Shown here: in pieces, positions 53,531-64,000 of the stretch
Position numbering within the stretch: the stretch's first letter is position 1
Layout: the number at the start of each line of letters is the position of its first letter
Assembly (NCBI GenBank): GCA_030533445.1
Contig: CM060070.1
Span: 21,332,001-21,396,000, forward strand
DNA from: Cyprinodon diabolis
Taxonomy: Eukaryota; Chordata; Actinopteri; Cyprinodontiformes; Cyprinodontidae
Direction of reading: 5' to 3'
Length of the DNA stretch: 64,000 nucleotides
Notes under the pieces: model-generated
Databases searched by the model: none
Told to the model about the DNA's origin: nothing
The model's input: only the letters and a program-made list of their open reading frames with translations
Program-made: the position numbers and the translations under genes

Positions 53531-53705
53531 GAAATTTTCTGGGGTTTCTTTTGTTTTCGTCCACCATAAGAGGATTGTTTTTTGTTCTGGACTCTGGTTT
53601 TGTTTTCTGCCCTCCTGGCCTGTTTCCCCCTTCGCCCACCCTGGGTGGGTTGTTTTTGGTTTTTTGGACTTTTTTTTCTGTTGGTTCTGGCCCTCCTTGC
53701 CCTAG
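52146..53705 (+). CDS. Tandem-repeat ORF of the retrotransposon (519 codons, -1 relative to gag)
   Basis: Open in the -1 frame relative to gag, with an in-frame TGA at 52131 just upstream. It encodes about seven 12-residue units (PVPEVEPQSVVS; 36 bp), about eight related units (PVPDPEPQSAGS), three EPPPEPQSAVSS units, and then an arginine-rich array of 13-residue units (GRPPE..LRLRPR; 39 bp). The array ends in four nearly identical GRPPETLSRCRSL copies, followed by a hydrophobic tail and the stop. Acidic/proline followed by basic repeats could substitute for a nucleic-acid-binding nucleocapsid; that is inference. Whether it is translated by frameshift, by re-initiation at the ATG at 52146, or not at all is unknown. 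Confidence 0.45.
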   Translation: MGGFPVPETEPQSVVSPVPEVEPQSVVSPVPEVEPQSVVLPVPEVEPQSVVLPVPEVEPQSVVSPVPEVEPQPVVSPVPEVEPQSVASPVPDVEPRSAGSSVPVQEPQVADSCGPVLGTRSMVLPVPDPEPQSAGSPVPDPEPQSAVSSVPDPEPQSAGSPVPDPEPQSAGSPVPDPEPQSADSPVPDPEPQSAGSPVPDPEPQSAGSPVPDPVPEPQSAVSSEPPPEPQSAVSSEPPPEPQLAVTTEPVPELPRRGRGTPWGYLLKFGRHPPEKLLRLRPRSKTPERRLRLRPSGRPPERHLHRRPRGRPSECQLRLRPRGRPPECQLRLRHRSRPPKTLLRYQFLGRPPEPLPCLRPGGDPPKMLLCPQPRGRPPEHLSRLQPSSRPPENRPCLRPNGRPPEHLLRLRCRSLGRPPETLSRCRSLGRPPETLSRCRSLDRPPETLSRCRSHDRPPETLPKKFSGVSFVFVHHKRIVFCSGLWFCFLPSWPVSPFAHPGWVVFGFLDFFFCWFWPSLP

Positions 53706-53777
53706 TGCCCCCTCCGCCCGCCCTGGGTGGGTTGCTTTTTGTTTTTTGGACTTTTTCAGGGGGCGTCTGGAATCCAC

Positions 53778-53795
53778 CCTTGAGGGGGGGGGCTC
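53778..53795 (+). other. Polypurine tract / 3' LTR junction
   Basis: A guanine-rich tract (about 53782-53792, GAGGGGGGGGG) just before the 3' LTR start, in the position expected for priming plus-strand DNA. The upstream 'GGGGGCGTCTGGAATCCACC' phrase is of the kind found next to 3' LTRs of fish gypsy elements. Confidence 0.7.
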
Positions 53796-54785
53796 TGTTG
53801 GGATCCTCAGACTTGCCCACCTGAGGGTGCCGAGGATCCCCTTCTGCTCTTTGTTATTTTCCCTGGAGTTACTGGAGTTACTGTTGGGATCTGGAGATTA
53901 CCCTCTGCCTCTAGCAGAGTGCGCCGTGGCTCTTCTGGAGCTGGAACCTTCCAGCACACCTGATTTCCATCTACTCATCAGGAGACCTCCACTTTATAAG
54001 CTCCTGCCAGACCTTGCTTCCACGCCGCAGTGTTGATCTTAGTTGGTTAGCAACCTGAGCCTCTGTTACTGGAAGAATCTTAGTTATCTCTAGTGTGAGA
54101 TCAGATTCTAATCTCTCCTTTGTCTGTGCCTCACAGGAAACCTGTCTCTTCGTGAAGCTCTGGATGAGCTTAAGCCTCCTGTCTCTTTGTGAAGCTCTGG
54201 ATGAGCTTAACCTCCTGTTTCTTCGTGAACCTCTGGATGAGCTTAACCTTCCTAGCCTGCCCTCGTGAGCCAAACTCTGGGAGAGCTGCCTCACTGAAAC
54301 CCTGTCTCTGGCCTGAAGCTCTGGGAGAGCTGCATCACAGGAAACCTGCCTCTAGTCTGAAGCTCTAGGTGAGCTTAACCTGCTATCTGCCCTGGTGAGC
54401 CAACCTGAAGATTCCTATGTGGATTTAACCTGAAGACTTCTATGTGGAGTTTACATGAAGGTTCCTATGTGGATATTCCCTGTTGTTCTCTGCAATGAGC
54501 TGGAAGCTCAGCCTGAAGAATCCTATGTGGATATTTCCTGTTGTTCTCTGCAGTGAGCTGGAAGCTCAAATCAAGGTCTGCCATGCTAAGCCTGAAGCTA
54601 GGTGCTTAGCTTCTCATGAACTCTGCTAACCAACAGTCTCCAGTCCCAGTCAAGACTTCAGTGACACATTCTCTGAACTTATTATCCCCTCATGTTTCAG
54701 AACTTTAATAAACGTTTGAACTTTTTCCCTGCCTCCTCCGTGTGTGTTCTGCATCTTGGGCTTGCCTAGATTACCCATCATGACA
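53796..54785 (+). repeat. 3' LTR of the gag-only retrotransposon (990 bp)
   Basis: Same TG...CA ends as the 5' LTR, followed by the GAAAG target duplication (54786-54790). AATAAA is at 54707-54712 and TTTATAAG at 53993-54000. Apart from small indels in the first 90 bases I count roughly ten substitutions against the 5' LTR, about 99% identity, pointing to a recent insertion. Confidence 0.95.
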
Positions 54786-54790
54786 GAAAG

Positions 54791-56320
54791 AAAGAAAGAA
54801 CAAACGAAAGCTTTTGAATCTCCTTGAAAATCAAGCATTTACTAAATACTATAGAATATACTGTAAATAATTCATATAATACTTACTAAAATTGTTAATA
54901 TGTGAAATAAAATGCAATTAATACATATATAAATTTTTGGTTGAACTACAATTCAAATTGAACAGATGCTTTAAAAGCAAGTAGAGCTGTGTGTTGTTGT
55001 TTTTCATGCCTGGGAGGCTTTAAACAGAGCTCGGACATCTCCTCTGAGTTCCAGAGAAGAATGGAAAACAAAGGTGCGTAAAGGACACATACATATTGTT
55101 AGATAACTTCAAACTAAACACAACAACAAACACAAGCTCTCTACCAGGTATTGAAGGTGAAAAACAGGAAAACAGAAACTCAGGCCTCACACATGACAAT
55201 AAACAAGAGGTGCACACTACGTACAAGCTCTAATTGTAAATAGATGACTTAATATTTACATGCAAAACTTCATTTAATTACATAACAAATTTTAACAAAC
55301 ATACCCTACCACCTTGCCTCATAACAAACATTTAGTCTCTAACACCATCAAACATAAATCTTTTTCTTGCTCTTGTTGCGTAAAATCCTGCTTCTCATTC
55401 TGATTTTATATTTCTAAAAAAGGAAGCTGTCAGCCAGTTTCTTTTGTTTATATACTCCTCTGAACAATTTTATAGTTTTCTCTGTCATTTTTTAGTTGGT
55501 CAGCAGCAGAAAACTGTGTCGGCGTAATTTTAAAAGGAATAGAGAGAAAATCCGATTTCTTATATAAAGGTATATTGGTTACACTGTATTTCCTCCCACA
55601 TATTTAATATTTAAACATTTTCACAGAAACATTTTTGGGCCAGTTTATTGTACCGTGCAAGCAAAAATATGAATAGAGAATATGGGCTTAAAGTAAATGT
55701 TGTAGCCAAATTAAATCTGAGCATCATGCAGGGCATGAACACATTTAGTCTGACATGCTGACTAAACCCTCATTTACTATTTTAGATCAGGGAACAATAA
55801 TTAATTTAAAGTAGTAAGCAAATATATGTGTAGAGTACCTGTCTACTAACCACTGAAAAAATGAAATCAAAATATTTAAACCATAAGAAGGCTATTATCA
55901 TTCAGTTTACAGAGCAGGTATTGTGTGCTTTGTCATATCTCCCCCTCTAATCACTGTTAATCATTATATAAAGATAAATTCCACACGGAAATAATGTTTT
56001 TACATAAGTAATAGATCCAAGAAATCACTCAAGTAAGAACAAAAAACTACTTTGTAAATCGACTGATTTCATGTTTAAAATAATGTAGACAGACAGTTAT
56101 GTAGAAAATTGGTAATTTAAAGCACAAAATAAAAAAAAAAAACCTGCAATCAAATAGATCACAAGACCACAAATTCAGAGATTCAGAAGAAACACTTTTT
56201 CAAATCAAATTGTTTTTAACATAAACTTATAAAATCAGTTTTTACAGCAGGTAATGCATATTTTTTAAGGAAGTGTGTTAAGACACAGAAATGACTAAAG
56301 CTACATACTAATAACACACA

Positions 56321-56360
<40 letters not shown>

Positions 56361-57680
56361 CACACACACGTCTGTCGCATGCCCCTCCCTGCAGGGTTTG
56401 ATCTGTGTCTGGCTTCTGCACCCTCCTTTGTCTTTTTTGATTAGGAGCACAGATGAGGAAGTCTTGTGGGAGACGGCTGCGCAGGCGCTTAGCACCGATT
56501 TGGTCTGTGTGTCTGGGCTATTTCCAGCCTGCCGTCTGCTCAGCTTAAGGTTGCAGCTCATAGAGACAGAAAACAGAGAGCAGAAGATCTTGACTCTTGG
56601 TCTACCACAGGTTTTGGCTGGTGTCCTCAGTGACTCCGGAAAAGACTCCTTTGAGGTATTTAAAGCTGACGTCAACAACCTGGTGAACTTCAGTCTTGTT
56701 TGAAAGGGGACTGTAATGGATTGCTCTTTTTGATGAAATTTAACACAAAGGTCCATTCTTGTTACAGGATGTTCTTCCAAGGTGATTTTTTTCACAGTTT
56801 AGCTGAATCTGTGCTTTTCTTCCCCTTTCCAGTTATATTGATATCACAGCAGAATAAAAAAGGAATGCTTTTAAAATTAAGGAAAAAAAAAAATAAATAA
56901 ATAAATAAAAAAAAAATATATATATATATATATACATATATGTGCATTATGCCTAACCTATGCATAACGCACAACAGCGTAATGCCAATAATAATTTGCA
57001 AGGCAGTGTCCTGAGGGGGGCAGCAATGTGTCCGGAGGCGAACCTAGCTGCTGTTTAATGCTCAACAAAAAATTAATAAATAAAATAGAAAAAACAAAAG
57101 AAAAAAAAGAAGGGTTGCAGCCACAGCCGATTTAGCATCATGTCTGCTAGGAAGTTTGTTTATTGTGGCCGTGGGTGTGAACTAAGGGAGGATCCATCAC
57201 ACTCTCCTTCTCGCTCACCCTATGATGGTGATGAAGTCTGGAGGAGTAAAGACAATTCCTCCTATAAACCCCCTTTTATACCAAAATGCTGCCAATACAC
57301 CATTATACAGTAGCTGTAAGTTTGAAAAACTTTCAACGGTCGTCTGGAACACATCAAATGCGGTGATATGCATTGGAGATAAGCTCTTGATAAGTTAAGC
57401 AAGTTATGCACACGGTACTCATAGGTTTTGGATAAGCTAGACACCACGACTTATGAGTAACTTGCACTTAATGTATGTCAAGCATCAGATAACTTACCTG
57501 TAACTTATGACCCACACATAGCATACACTGGCATGCATATTTGTTGTATGTCGACCTGTGCTTCAGCGTGCTCATAACTTATACAAAACATACCCATAAT
57601 GTATCCAACATATGCCAGATTTGTCGTATGTCAGGCATACGCTGTCTAAATCGTCAAGGTGTGACAGGGGCTTTAGTGAT
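54791..57680. other. Intergenic, microsatellites, no gene recognised
   Basis: (CA)n at about 56314-56370, (TAAA)n and (TA)n at 56880-56940. Overlapping open frames on both strands at 56300-56800 (101 and 164 codons) show no family features; the minus one runs into the (CA)n as a Cys-Val repeat. 57340-57650 is a cluster of ATAACTTAT/TATGTC-type motifs (see findings). Confidence 0.4.
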
Positions 57681-57689
57681 CGCCAAGCT

Positions 57690-58078
57690 CAGACGGGAAA
57701 CTATAACGTGCATGTGAAACACTAACCTGGTTAAAAGTTCAGTTTGTGTCCAGAAGAAGGAGTGGGAGTAAGTCGGATGACTTCACCACAACACGTGGCG
57801 GGAGCCGCCTAGAGATTTCAAGGCCCAGAGCAGAGCAGCTAGCAGACACTGAAGAGCAGAAGAGTCCAGAGGCAGAATCCACAGCAGGTAACGAAGCCAG
57901 GATCCAAACCAAAAGATAAGAGGAATGCAGAGGTACCAAGGGGATAATCAAAACCAGAGTCAGAAGACAGGTTCAAGTTAATTTACAGGCAGAATCCAGG
58001 TAATAGTCCAAAAACAGATCAGGCAACAGAGCAGAACAGGGCCAAGCAAAACTCAGAAGGCGCCAAGACCATGACAGT
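57690..58078 (-). mobile_element. Degraded LTR-like sequence, minus orientation (tentative)
   Basis: The minus strand starts TGTCATGGTCTTGG at 58078 and continues with T/C-rich phrases ('TTTTGGTTTGGATCC', 'TGGATTCTGCC') typical of fish LTR-retrotransposon LTRs and the region next to them. No partner or target duplication is found. Confidence 0.35.
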
Positions 58079-61000
58079 AAAAGGTTAATGTCCCTAAAAT
58101 TGTCCTACAATGATATAATAATATATTATCAGGGAAGCTTTTCACTGCAGTCGAGCTCTTGAGAACTCCCCCAGTTTTCGAGTTATAAGTAAACAATCTG
58201 CTTTAGCATTTGTTTGCCTGAGTAAAAACTATTTCAGTTTTAATGCCCAAACCCATATTTTCTCTGAGGAACTAGGCCGTGTCATTATGCTCATCTGAGG
58301 GATTATATCACAGCTGTGTCATTTAAACATTATTTTCTCTCCTACTCTTTGTGGTTTTGTTTTCAGTTACCAACCAGTTAGCAAGAATTCTCTATTATTT
58401 CAAGGAAATGTGTGTTTATGTGGCAGCTCTGAGGTTGTGTCTCCTAAATATAGGATTCTAAGGAGCAGCTCAGGTTAATAAGAGCACTTCAGAGTCAAGG
58501 ATAAGCAGACAGGTTCTGACTTCTCAAACCTTTTTCCCACAAACATACTTTATAAATGCCCTGAAGAGAAATTTAATTTAAAAGCTTGCTCATGTTTTGA
58601 CTAGTAAAATTAACTTCACTCTCTGGATGACTGATTATTTCCACTCTGCTGCAGGCATTTTTCAACCTAGCATATTTTAGGAGCATAGCTGGTGTTGTAC
58701 AGGTGGTGGTGGGATATCCCTGGGAGATTTTGGCAAAGGATCCTTTCCTCCCTTTTACTTATAAGGAACATTGCTCAAGTTTCAAAGAATCTCTTGCTTA
58801 CATAAGAAGAGTGATGATGTAATACCGTAAGAATGAAACGTTGTTATCAAGAACTATGACTCCTTCATATTCTTTCTCCCATAAATCAGATATGGCACAT
58901 TCCAGTCATTAATGACCAGTATTCTGAATGACGTAAATGTTTTCCTGCTTAAACTCATCTCAATTTATAAATCTGTGAATTAATAGGTTCCTGCTAGAGG
59001 TTGAAGCCATGCTTAAAGAGTAAGTCAGGTAATTGAATCAGTGTTGGACGACCAAGGCTTGTTAAACATGTAGGACACCAGCCCTGGAAGACAGGAGATC
59101 AGCTAACTCTGCCACAAAGTGAATCTGTTCTGCCATCACACTCCCTACAGGATTCAGTGATAAATATTTAATACTGTCAAGAGGATTATGGAATAAATGT
59201 CTTCCTCTTGTGTCTCTATAATCATCATCATTAACATTGCTGCATTTCCTCAGCCCTACAAACCAGCATCACATCTCACCTCTATCGACACATTTATTTC
59301 TTTCTTTTTCTCATTTTTAATCTGATTTAGCACATTATTTATTTCATTTTTGTTTTGTTTTTACAGCTTCCTCTTTTTTTTAGCGGCTGTAGACCTCTAT
59401 GCTGTCTATATGAAAAAAGTGTTTTAAAATTGCCTTATGAAAATAGTCAAACTAATGAAAACTCCCAGATTAATCAGTTTAGCTTGTAAACCACTTGGGT
59501 CATAATCTTCAAAGATTCATAATAAGGAGTGCTAAATTGTGTGGGTAAAAAAAAAGGTTGTGCAATGAGTTGGCATGTTGCAGGTGCTCTGCAAAGACTG
59601 TTCACACAAATAATATGAAAAAACTGGTTTGGTTTTTCCTCATTAAGATGAGCAAATTACGTGCGCTACCGGCAGTTTGAGTGTGGTTGTAAAACAAAGG
59701 TGAAGCTCTCAGCCTTGAAGAAGGAGGTAATAATGATTATTAATTATAATAAATAATAATAATAATAATAATCATGAACATAACTTTTATGCAATAATAA
59801 AAATGTGGGTATTATTACTGGATTGGTACAGGGCGTACAGGACTGCCAATTTACATGGCTTAACATGAAACTGGAGAAAAATAGAGATGGTGTGACTTTA
59901 CACACAATTCCATCAAAAAATATATCTTTAGTTTATCATCACTATGTTAAAGTTATTTATGTAAAACAAAGAAATTATTGCTTAAAGCTAATTTAAAAAG
60001 GCTGTAACAGTTCTTCTTTCTCTATGATCTGTGCACAGTACCACAAACAGGGAGTAACCCGTGTTTTCAACCGGCCCAGCTTCCGTTAGTGCATATGCTG
60101 ATGCTTACTGCTGTCAGCATGGATGTGTTGGAACATGATGCAAGGAAAGGAATTTCAAAAAGCCTATTACCAGAATTCTGCAGGCAAAGGAGGAAGTTAG
60201 TTAGAGTTGGGGTTTGAGCAAGTCCTTTAACCAAGCTTAATGGAGAGAAAAACAAATATAATTTGGATTGGCTTCCAAGAAGAATGGGGACAGGAAAACT
60301 ATGTTTTGCAAAACAACCAAGTGCCCCAGTCCAATAGTATTTTTATATGATCTTTCCAATCAAGAAAAAAGTGCTGCAACTTAATTTTCAACTTCAACTG
60401 CAGCTTTAAAATTTTCATTTGAATTCTTCTTGGTCAGCAGTGGTCTTGACCTTTGTTGTCTCCCATAGATGCAATGTTTCCCATTTATTTATATATCATT
60501 GTCATGAATTAATTAAATGAGAAAAGGGAGCACTGTGGGTATTCAGATCTTCTGGATTATTTGTGATCTGCTGGAATTAGCTTGTAGAGTCATTTTGGTA
60601 GGTTAGCCACTCCTAAGAAGGTTTATTGCAAATTCATGTTTTATCCATTGTTGACAATGGAATCTAAAAAAACGTAGAGATAGCTTTGTTACGGTTTTAA
60701 GACAAGTAGACTCAAATTATGTTGCTTCCTATCTGTTCTTAAATGTACCTATAATGAGACAGGATGTGATGCATTTGTAAATTAATGCATGTTACTAGAA
60801 TTGTTCTATATATATGTTTTAGGGATTATTTTAATCTGATATCTGATAAGATCTAATAATCAGAAATAGGTAAGGCCTTCCACATCATTACGTGTTTGCT
60901 GTTGAACTCTCTGTACTGTAACGTAGCAGAACAACGTTTGATTTACTCAACACATTTCACTTAAAACAAGTAGCAAAGAAAAAACGCTACATGCAGATTT

Positions 61001-62255
61001 TATATTGTTTGTTTTAAAGCTTCATCCTCTTCTGTTTTTTTAGCACTTCTCTACTACAGGAGCCAACTACACTTTTCATGTCTGCAGCAAGCCAACAGTT
61101 TGATGATCAGAGTGAGTGGAATGTAACACTGTTTAATAAACCTCTAAAGCACATAAAAACTGACTTTATTTAAATTTAAATCGGATATTTACCTTATGAT
61201 TTCAGAGTAAAAATTTGGTGATCAGTGATGCACTGTTTGCCTTTTTGTGCATGAGAATAAAAATATCTGGGTTGTAATCAATACTTCCATTTTTAACAGC
61301 TGTTATAAAAAATATAAGAAAGATTTTTTTCCAATGGATGATGACAAAAAAATCAACACTTGATAAGTTGGGAATTAAACAAGCTTGGCACTGCCGAAGC
61401 TCCTCTTGTAGTAATGAAGTAAAGCACCCAACAGATGTTCAAGTCTTATACCAGGTCCAAGCGTCATGTGGCTGGGAGTGCAAGCATTATCTTGGAAGGT
61501 AAAAAGGAAGTAGCGAAAGAAATAGGTTTTATTTTTGTTCAAACCACTGAAAACTACCATGACACATCCTTACGGTCAGGCCTAAAATATTCTTGCCAGC
61601 AGCAGTCTTATATCTCCTAGTTCTTTTCCAATAAAAATAGCCTTAGCTGAATGTCTTGGAAAAATAAAGATTGGACAGAGAAATATTTTGGTGACCGCTT
61701 TTTTATTTTTTTATTTCTTTTTTTCAAAAAAGCTTTGAACAAACTTTAATTGTATTACAACTGAAAGCCTTGCTGGGCATGCCTGTAACCATTTTAAATG
61801 CTGAGTTTTTTTTTTAAATTCTTAACTCAGAACAACGAATGCCTAGTCACCAAAGCTAGAGAACCCCGGTGAACCCAGGTTTTCAAGTTCTGGGAACAAT
61901 CCAGCAGAAAAATAATCACAAAGGAACTTAGAAAGATTTGAAAAATGGTTCTCACTGAGCAAATTGCTTCTCTGACAAAACACAAAGTAATGCAATTCAA
62001 AGCTGATGGTGAAATTTTTTTTTCACTTACAACTTGAGAAATTAAGTTTCTCATAGTAGCTTCATTTGGTCTGTTCCTGTTTGGCTGTGACACCATCCGG
62101 GAGAGAAATATCCGCTGTGCCGCTGCCATCCACACCTTTGTTTATAGATGCTGGAGCTCGGCCTGTTTTTCAGTGTACAGTAGTCCTGTTCCTCTGACAT
62201 GGGAGCTGGCTTGGAGCTTGTCTGCCTGGCTGTGTTTCCTTGACGGTACCTTCTA
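58079..62255. other. Intergenic, no gene recognised
   Basis: No exon is supported. Contains a (TAA)n tract at about 59733-59771. Scattered open frames under 105 codons have no family features. Confidence 0.45.
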
Positions 62256-62261
62256 TGGAGC

Positions 62262-62600
62262 TGGTTGACAGATGCCTTTTGTATCTCTGCTTCTTTTTCT
62301 ACGTCTGCTTCTGTCTCCTTGAACCCCAGTCGGCCTCGGCAGATGGCCTCTTACACTGAGCCTGGTTCTGATGGAGGTTTCTTCCTGTTAAAAAGGGAGT
62401 TTTTCCTCTCGACTGTTGCTACAAGCGTGCTTGCTGTGGGGGAATGCCTTTGAGGCAATGAGTCACTGCAATCAGCAGTTTTACTTAGATAGAAAACTTT
62501 GAATCAATTTGACTGCATGATCTTGCTTAATTTTACAGTGACTTGAGATGACATGTGATCTGAATTGGCACCATATAAATAAACTGAATTGAATTGAATA
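62262..62600 (+). mobile_element. LINE 3' end with (GAATT)n-type tail
   Basis: The phrases 'GAGGTTTCTTCCTGTTAAAA' (followed by 'AGGGAGTTTTTCC') and 'CTTGCTGTGGGGGAATG' lead to 'GGCACCATATAAATAAACTG' and a short AATTG/GAATT simple repeat. This is a well-known abundant fish LINE 3' end. No coding region is left. Confidence 0.7.
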
Positions 62601-62894
62601 AAAGTTCAATTGACACTTTCATTTGTTGTTCTAACATACAACCAGTAAGGCATGTTCACAAACAATATATGACAGTTGTAAATAACATATCTATTTTATT
62701 TAATCAGTAGGGGTTGACAATAAATATATTAAAACTGCATAACAACCGAAACTTTATGTATAATCCATCGTTGATAGGGCTGGTCCCCATCTCCACCAGT
62801 GGGTCAAGACAGAGTTTTGACTTAGAATGATTAAACAGCTACTTTTTTTTATTAGATAGTTGCACAAATATGAAACACCTCACAGTTTAGTGAA

Positions 62895-63006
62895 GACTCA
62901 GTGTGTGAGTGTGTGTGTGAATGGGTGAATGAATGTAGTGTAAAGCGCCTTGGTCAAGTCTCCTAACTTGAATAAAGGCGCTATATAAGTACATGCCATT
63001 TACCAT
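62895..63006 (+). mobile_element. SINE/LINE tail, second copy
   Basis: 'GTGTGTGAATGGGTGAATGA' then 'GTAGTGTAAAGCGCC' and 'AAGGCGCTATATAAGTACAT': the same tail as at 48975-49300, preceded by a short (GT)n. Confidence 0.6.
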
Positions 63007-63264
63007 TTTACCAAGACCATGATCATCGTCCTACAGTCAGTTTTACTCTAATGCACTTAGGTTTATATCAAATTTAAGCAATTAATAAATTATGAAAATA
63101 CAGAGGACATGACCTTGGTGTCCTCAATGGTAGCTATGGTCCTGTACATTTAATAAACATTTTTTAATGCTATTTTTATGCCACTCTTTTTTGGATCCAT
63201 AAAAATTAAAGAGTGATAAAAAAAAAAAAAGAATAACATGATGAACACTGGTGGATTGGTCTAT

Positions 63265-63450
63265 GCCAGGTGTGCTCAAGTTCCCTTCTCCTACACCCCT
63301 GAAACAAATGATAGGCTTGTTATCAGGCCTCTGCTGAGCTGAATAACCTGCTGAGGTAATTCACCTATTAGATTTGTGTGTTGGAGAAGAGATGTAGAAG
63401 TTGGAGGATGGTAGCTCTCGAGGATTACTTTGATACCCTGCTCTATGAAA
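63265..63450. mobile_element. Degenerate MITE
   Basis: 'CCAGGTGTGCTCAAGTTCCC' at the left and 'TGTGTTGGAGAAGAGATGTA' with 'GGTAGCTCTCGAGGATTAC' at the right resemble the two mirrored halves of a common fish MITE ('...GTCCTCGAGGGCC...'). Ends are approximate. Confidence 0.4.
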
Positions 63451-64000
63451 AGCATCTATACTGATGAATGTTTCAACCACAATATGTTCCATAGGGAGAA
63501 GGTTCTCAGCATAATGTCACATTGGTTAAGTATCAAAATCAAATAATATGTAATTTTGCTGTAATCTTACCATAGCATATTGTAGCCATGGATGGGCAGG
63601 CTGAGTTGCAACAATAAGAGTTGTATTGGTCACTTATCTCTTGTCTTATATTTCTTTCTCAGTACAGGTATGTATCCATATTGGCTTCTTTTTACATATC
63701 TAATCTACAAATGGAAGCACATGCACAGATTTTTAAATCAATATCACTCTCACAATCTAATCCTCACTTCCACAGACATTGCAAACACAGATTTGTTTCT
63801 CCACAGCCAGTCACTAAATAACAATGCTGATCCACTGTGCAGTAGGAGCTTTTCTCACACTTTAACCTTTTCTTAGTCTTTTAATACCGGGTAATAGTTT
63901 TCTCTGAATCATTCCTTCAGGAGCGTCTCAAAAGAGACTAAATACCAATGCAAGCTGCACTTTTCAAATTGTTTTCTATAAAAAAACTATAAGACAAAAT
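63451..64000. other. Intergenic, nothing recognised
   Basis: AT-rich to the end of the window. Overlapping open frames at 63592-63876 have no recognisable features. Confidence 0.5.

Larger units (their letters stand above)
49700..54785 (+). mobile_element. Complete non-autonomous Ty3/gypsy-type LTR retrotransposon (5.09 kb)
   Basis: Paired LTRs, 5-bp GAAAG target duplication in a (GAAA)n tract, gag capsid, polypurine tract, but no protease, reverse transcriptase, RNase H or integrase. The space where pol would be is occupied by tandem coding repeats. It presumably depends on an autonomous relative for replication. It resembles TRIM/LARD-like derivatives but keeps gag. Confidence 0.93.

Noticed and set aside
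52446..53820. Other long minus-strand ORFs across the repeat block (arginine/tryptophan- and glycine-rich)
   Set aside because: Same cause: repeat units with lengths divisible by three and no stops. They are not separate genes.
56301..56795. 164-codon minus-strand ORF ending in Cys-Val repeats
   Set aside because: Its C-terminus is a translated (CA)n microsatellite and the rest has no family features; it overlaps an equally featureless plus-strand ORF.
1..64000. CRISPR arrays, operons, prokaryotic signals
   Set aside because: Spliced genes, SINEs and fish-type transposons show that this is vertebrate nuclear DNA. The repeats present are minisatellites or transposon ends, not spacer arrays.

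Overview
This window looks like ray-finned fish nuclear DNA, probably from a percomorph-type teleost. The evidence is AT-rich intergenic sequence, short intron-containing genes, and many fish-type transposons (Tc1, hAT and Harbinger MITEs, Ty3/gypsy LTR elements, tRNA-derived SINEs, LINE tails). Only two host protein-coding genes can be supported, and they lie head to head about 3.8 kb apart. lsg1, the 60S ribosome-export GTPase, is on the minus strand with 14 coding exons between 844 and 12381. fam43a, a PTB-domain protein, is on the plus strand with its CDS at 16380-17411. The same pair is adjacent in other vertebrates, which supports both names.

Layout. 1-12.5 kb: lsg1. Its large intron 5 (4787-10260) has absorbed several transposons: a hAT-like element (5816-6740), a second hAT-like element (6754-9929) interrupted by an apparently intact Tc1 element with identical 202-bp inverted repeats and an open transposase (7671-9282), and a decayed Tc1 relic. 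lsg1 intron 10 (3383-3459) has every hallmark of a U12-type AT-AC intron. 12.5-16.1 kb: the shared upstream region, with a 250-bp direct repeat pair and an L1/Tx1 ORF2 fragment. 16.1-18.3 kb: fam43a, with a TATA box, a probable 5'UTR intron and a 3'UTR.

18.3-49.7 kb is a gene desert in which I recognise no host exons. It holds foldback elements (21766-22597, 24801-25365, 30930-31890, 40561-40932), hAT-type MITEs with clear 8-bp target duplications (19908-20372, 44712-45092), a gypsy integrase fossil, SINEs and LINE tails. It also holds a three-level nest at 36652-39657: a hAT element hosts a Harbinger-like element, which hosts a foldback element. The centre of that foldback contains a sequence resembling a first coding exon (strong Kozak ATG, 30 codons, splice donor).

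49.70-54.79 kb: a young, complete LTR retrotransposon with about 1-kb LTRs, roughly 99% identical, and a 5-bp target duplication. It encodes a Ty3/gypsy-type Gag capsid, but pol is absent. The rest of the interior is a block of in-phase 30/36/39-bp tandem repeats encoding proline/acidic and then arginine-rich repeats. 54.8-64 kb: no gene recognised, only degraded LTR-like sequence, a LINE 3' end, SINE tails and microsatellites.

The items most worth a second look are the U12 intron, the gag-only repeat-coding retrotransposon, the triple nest with its exon-like cargo, and the pristine Tc1 copy.
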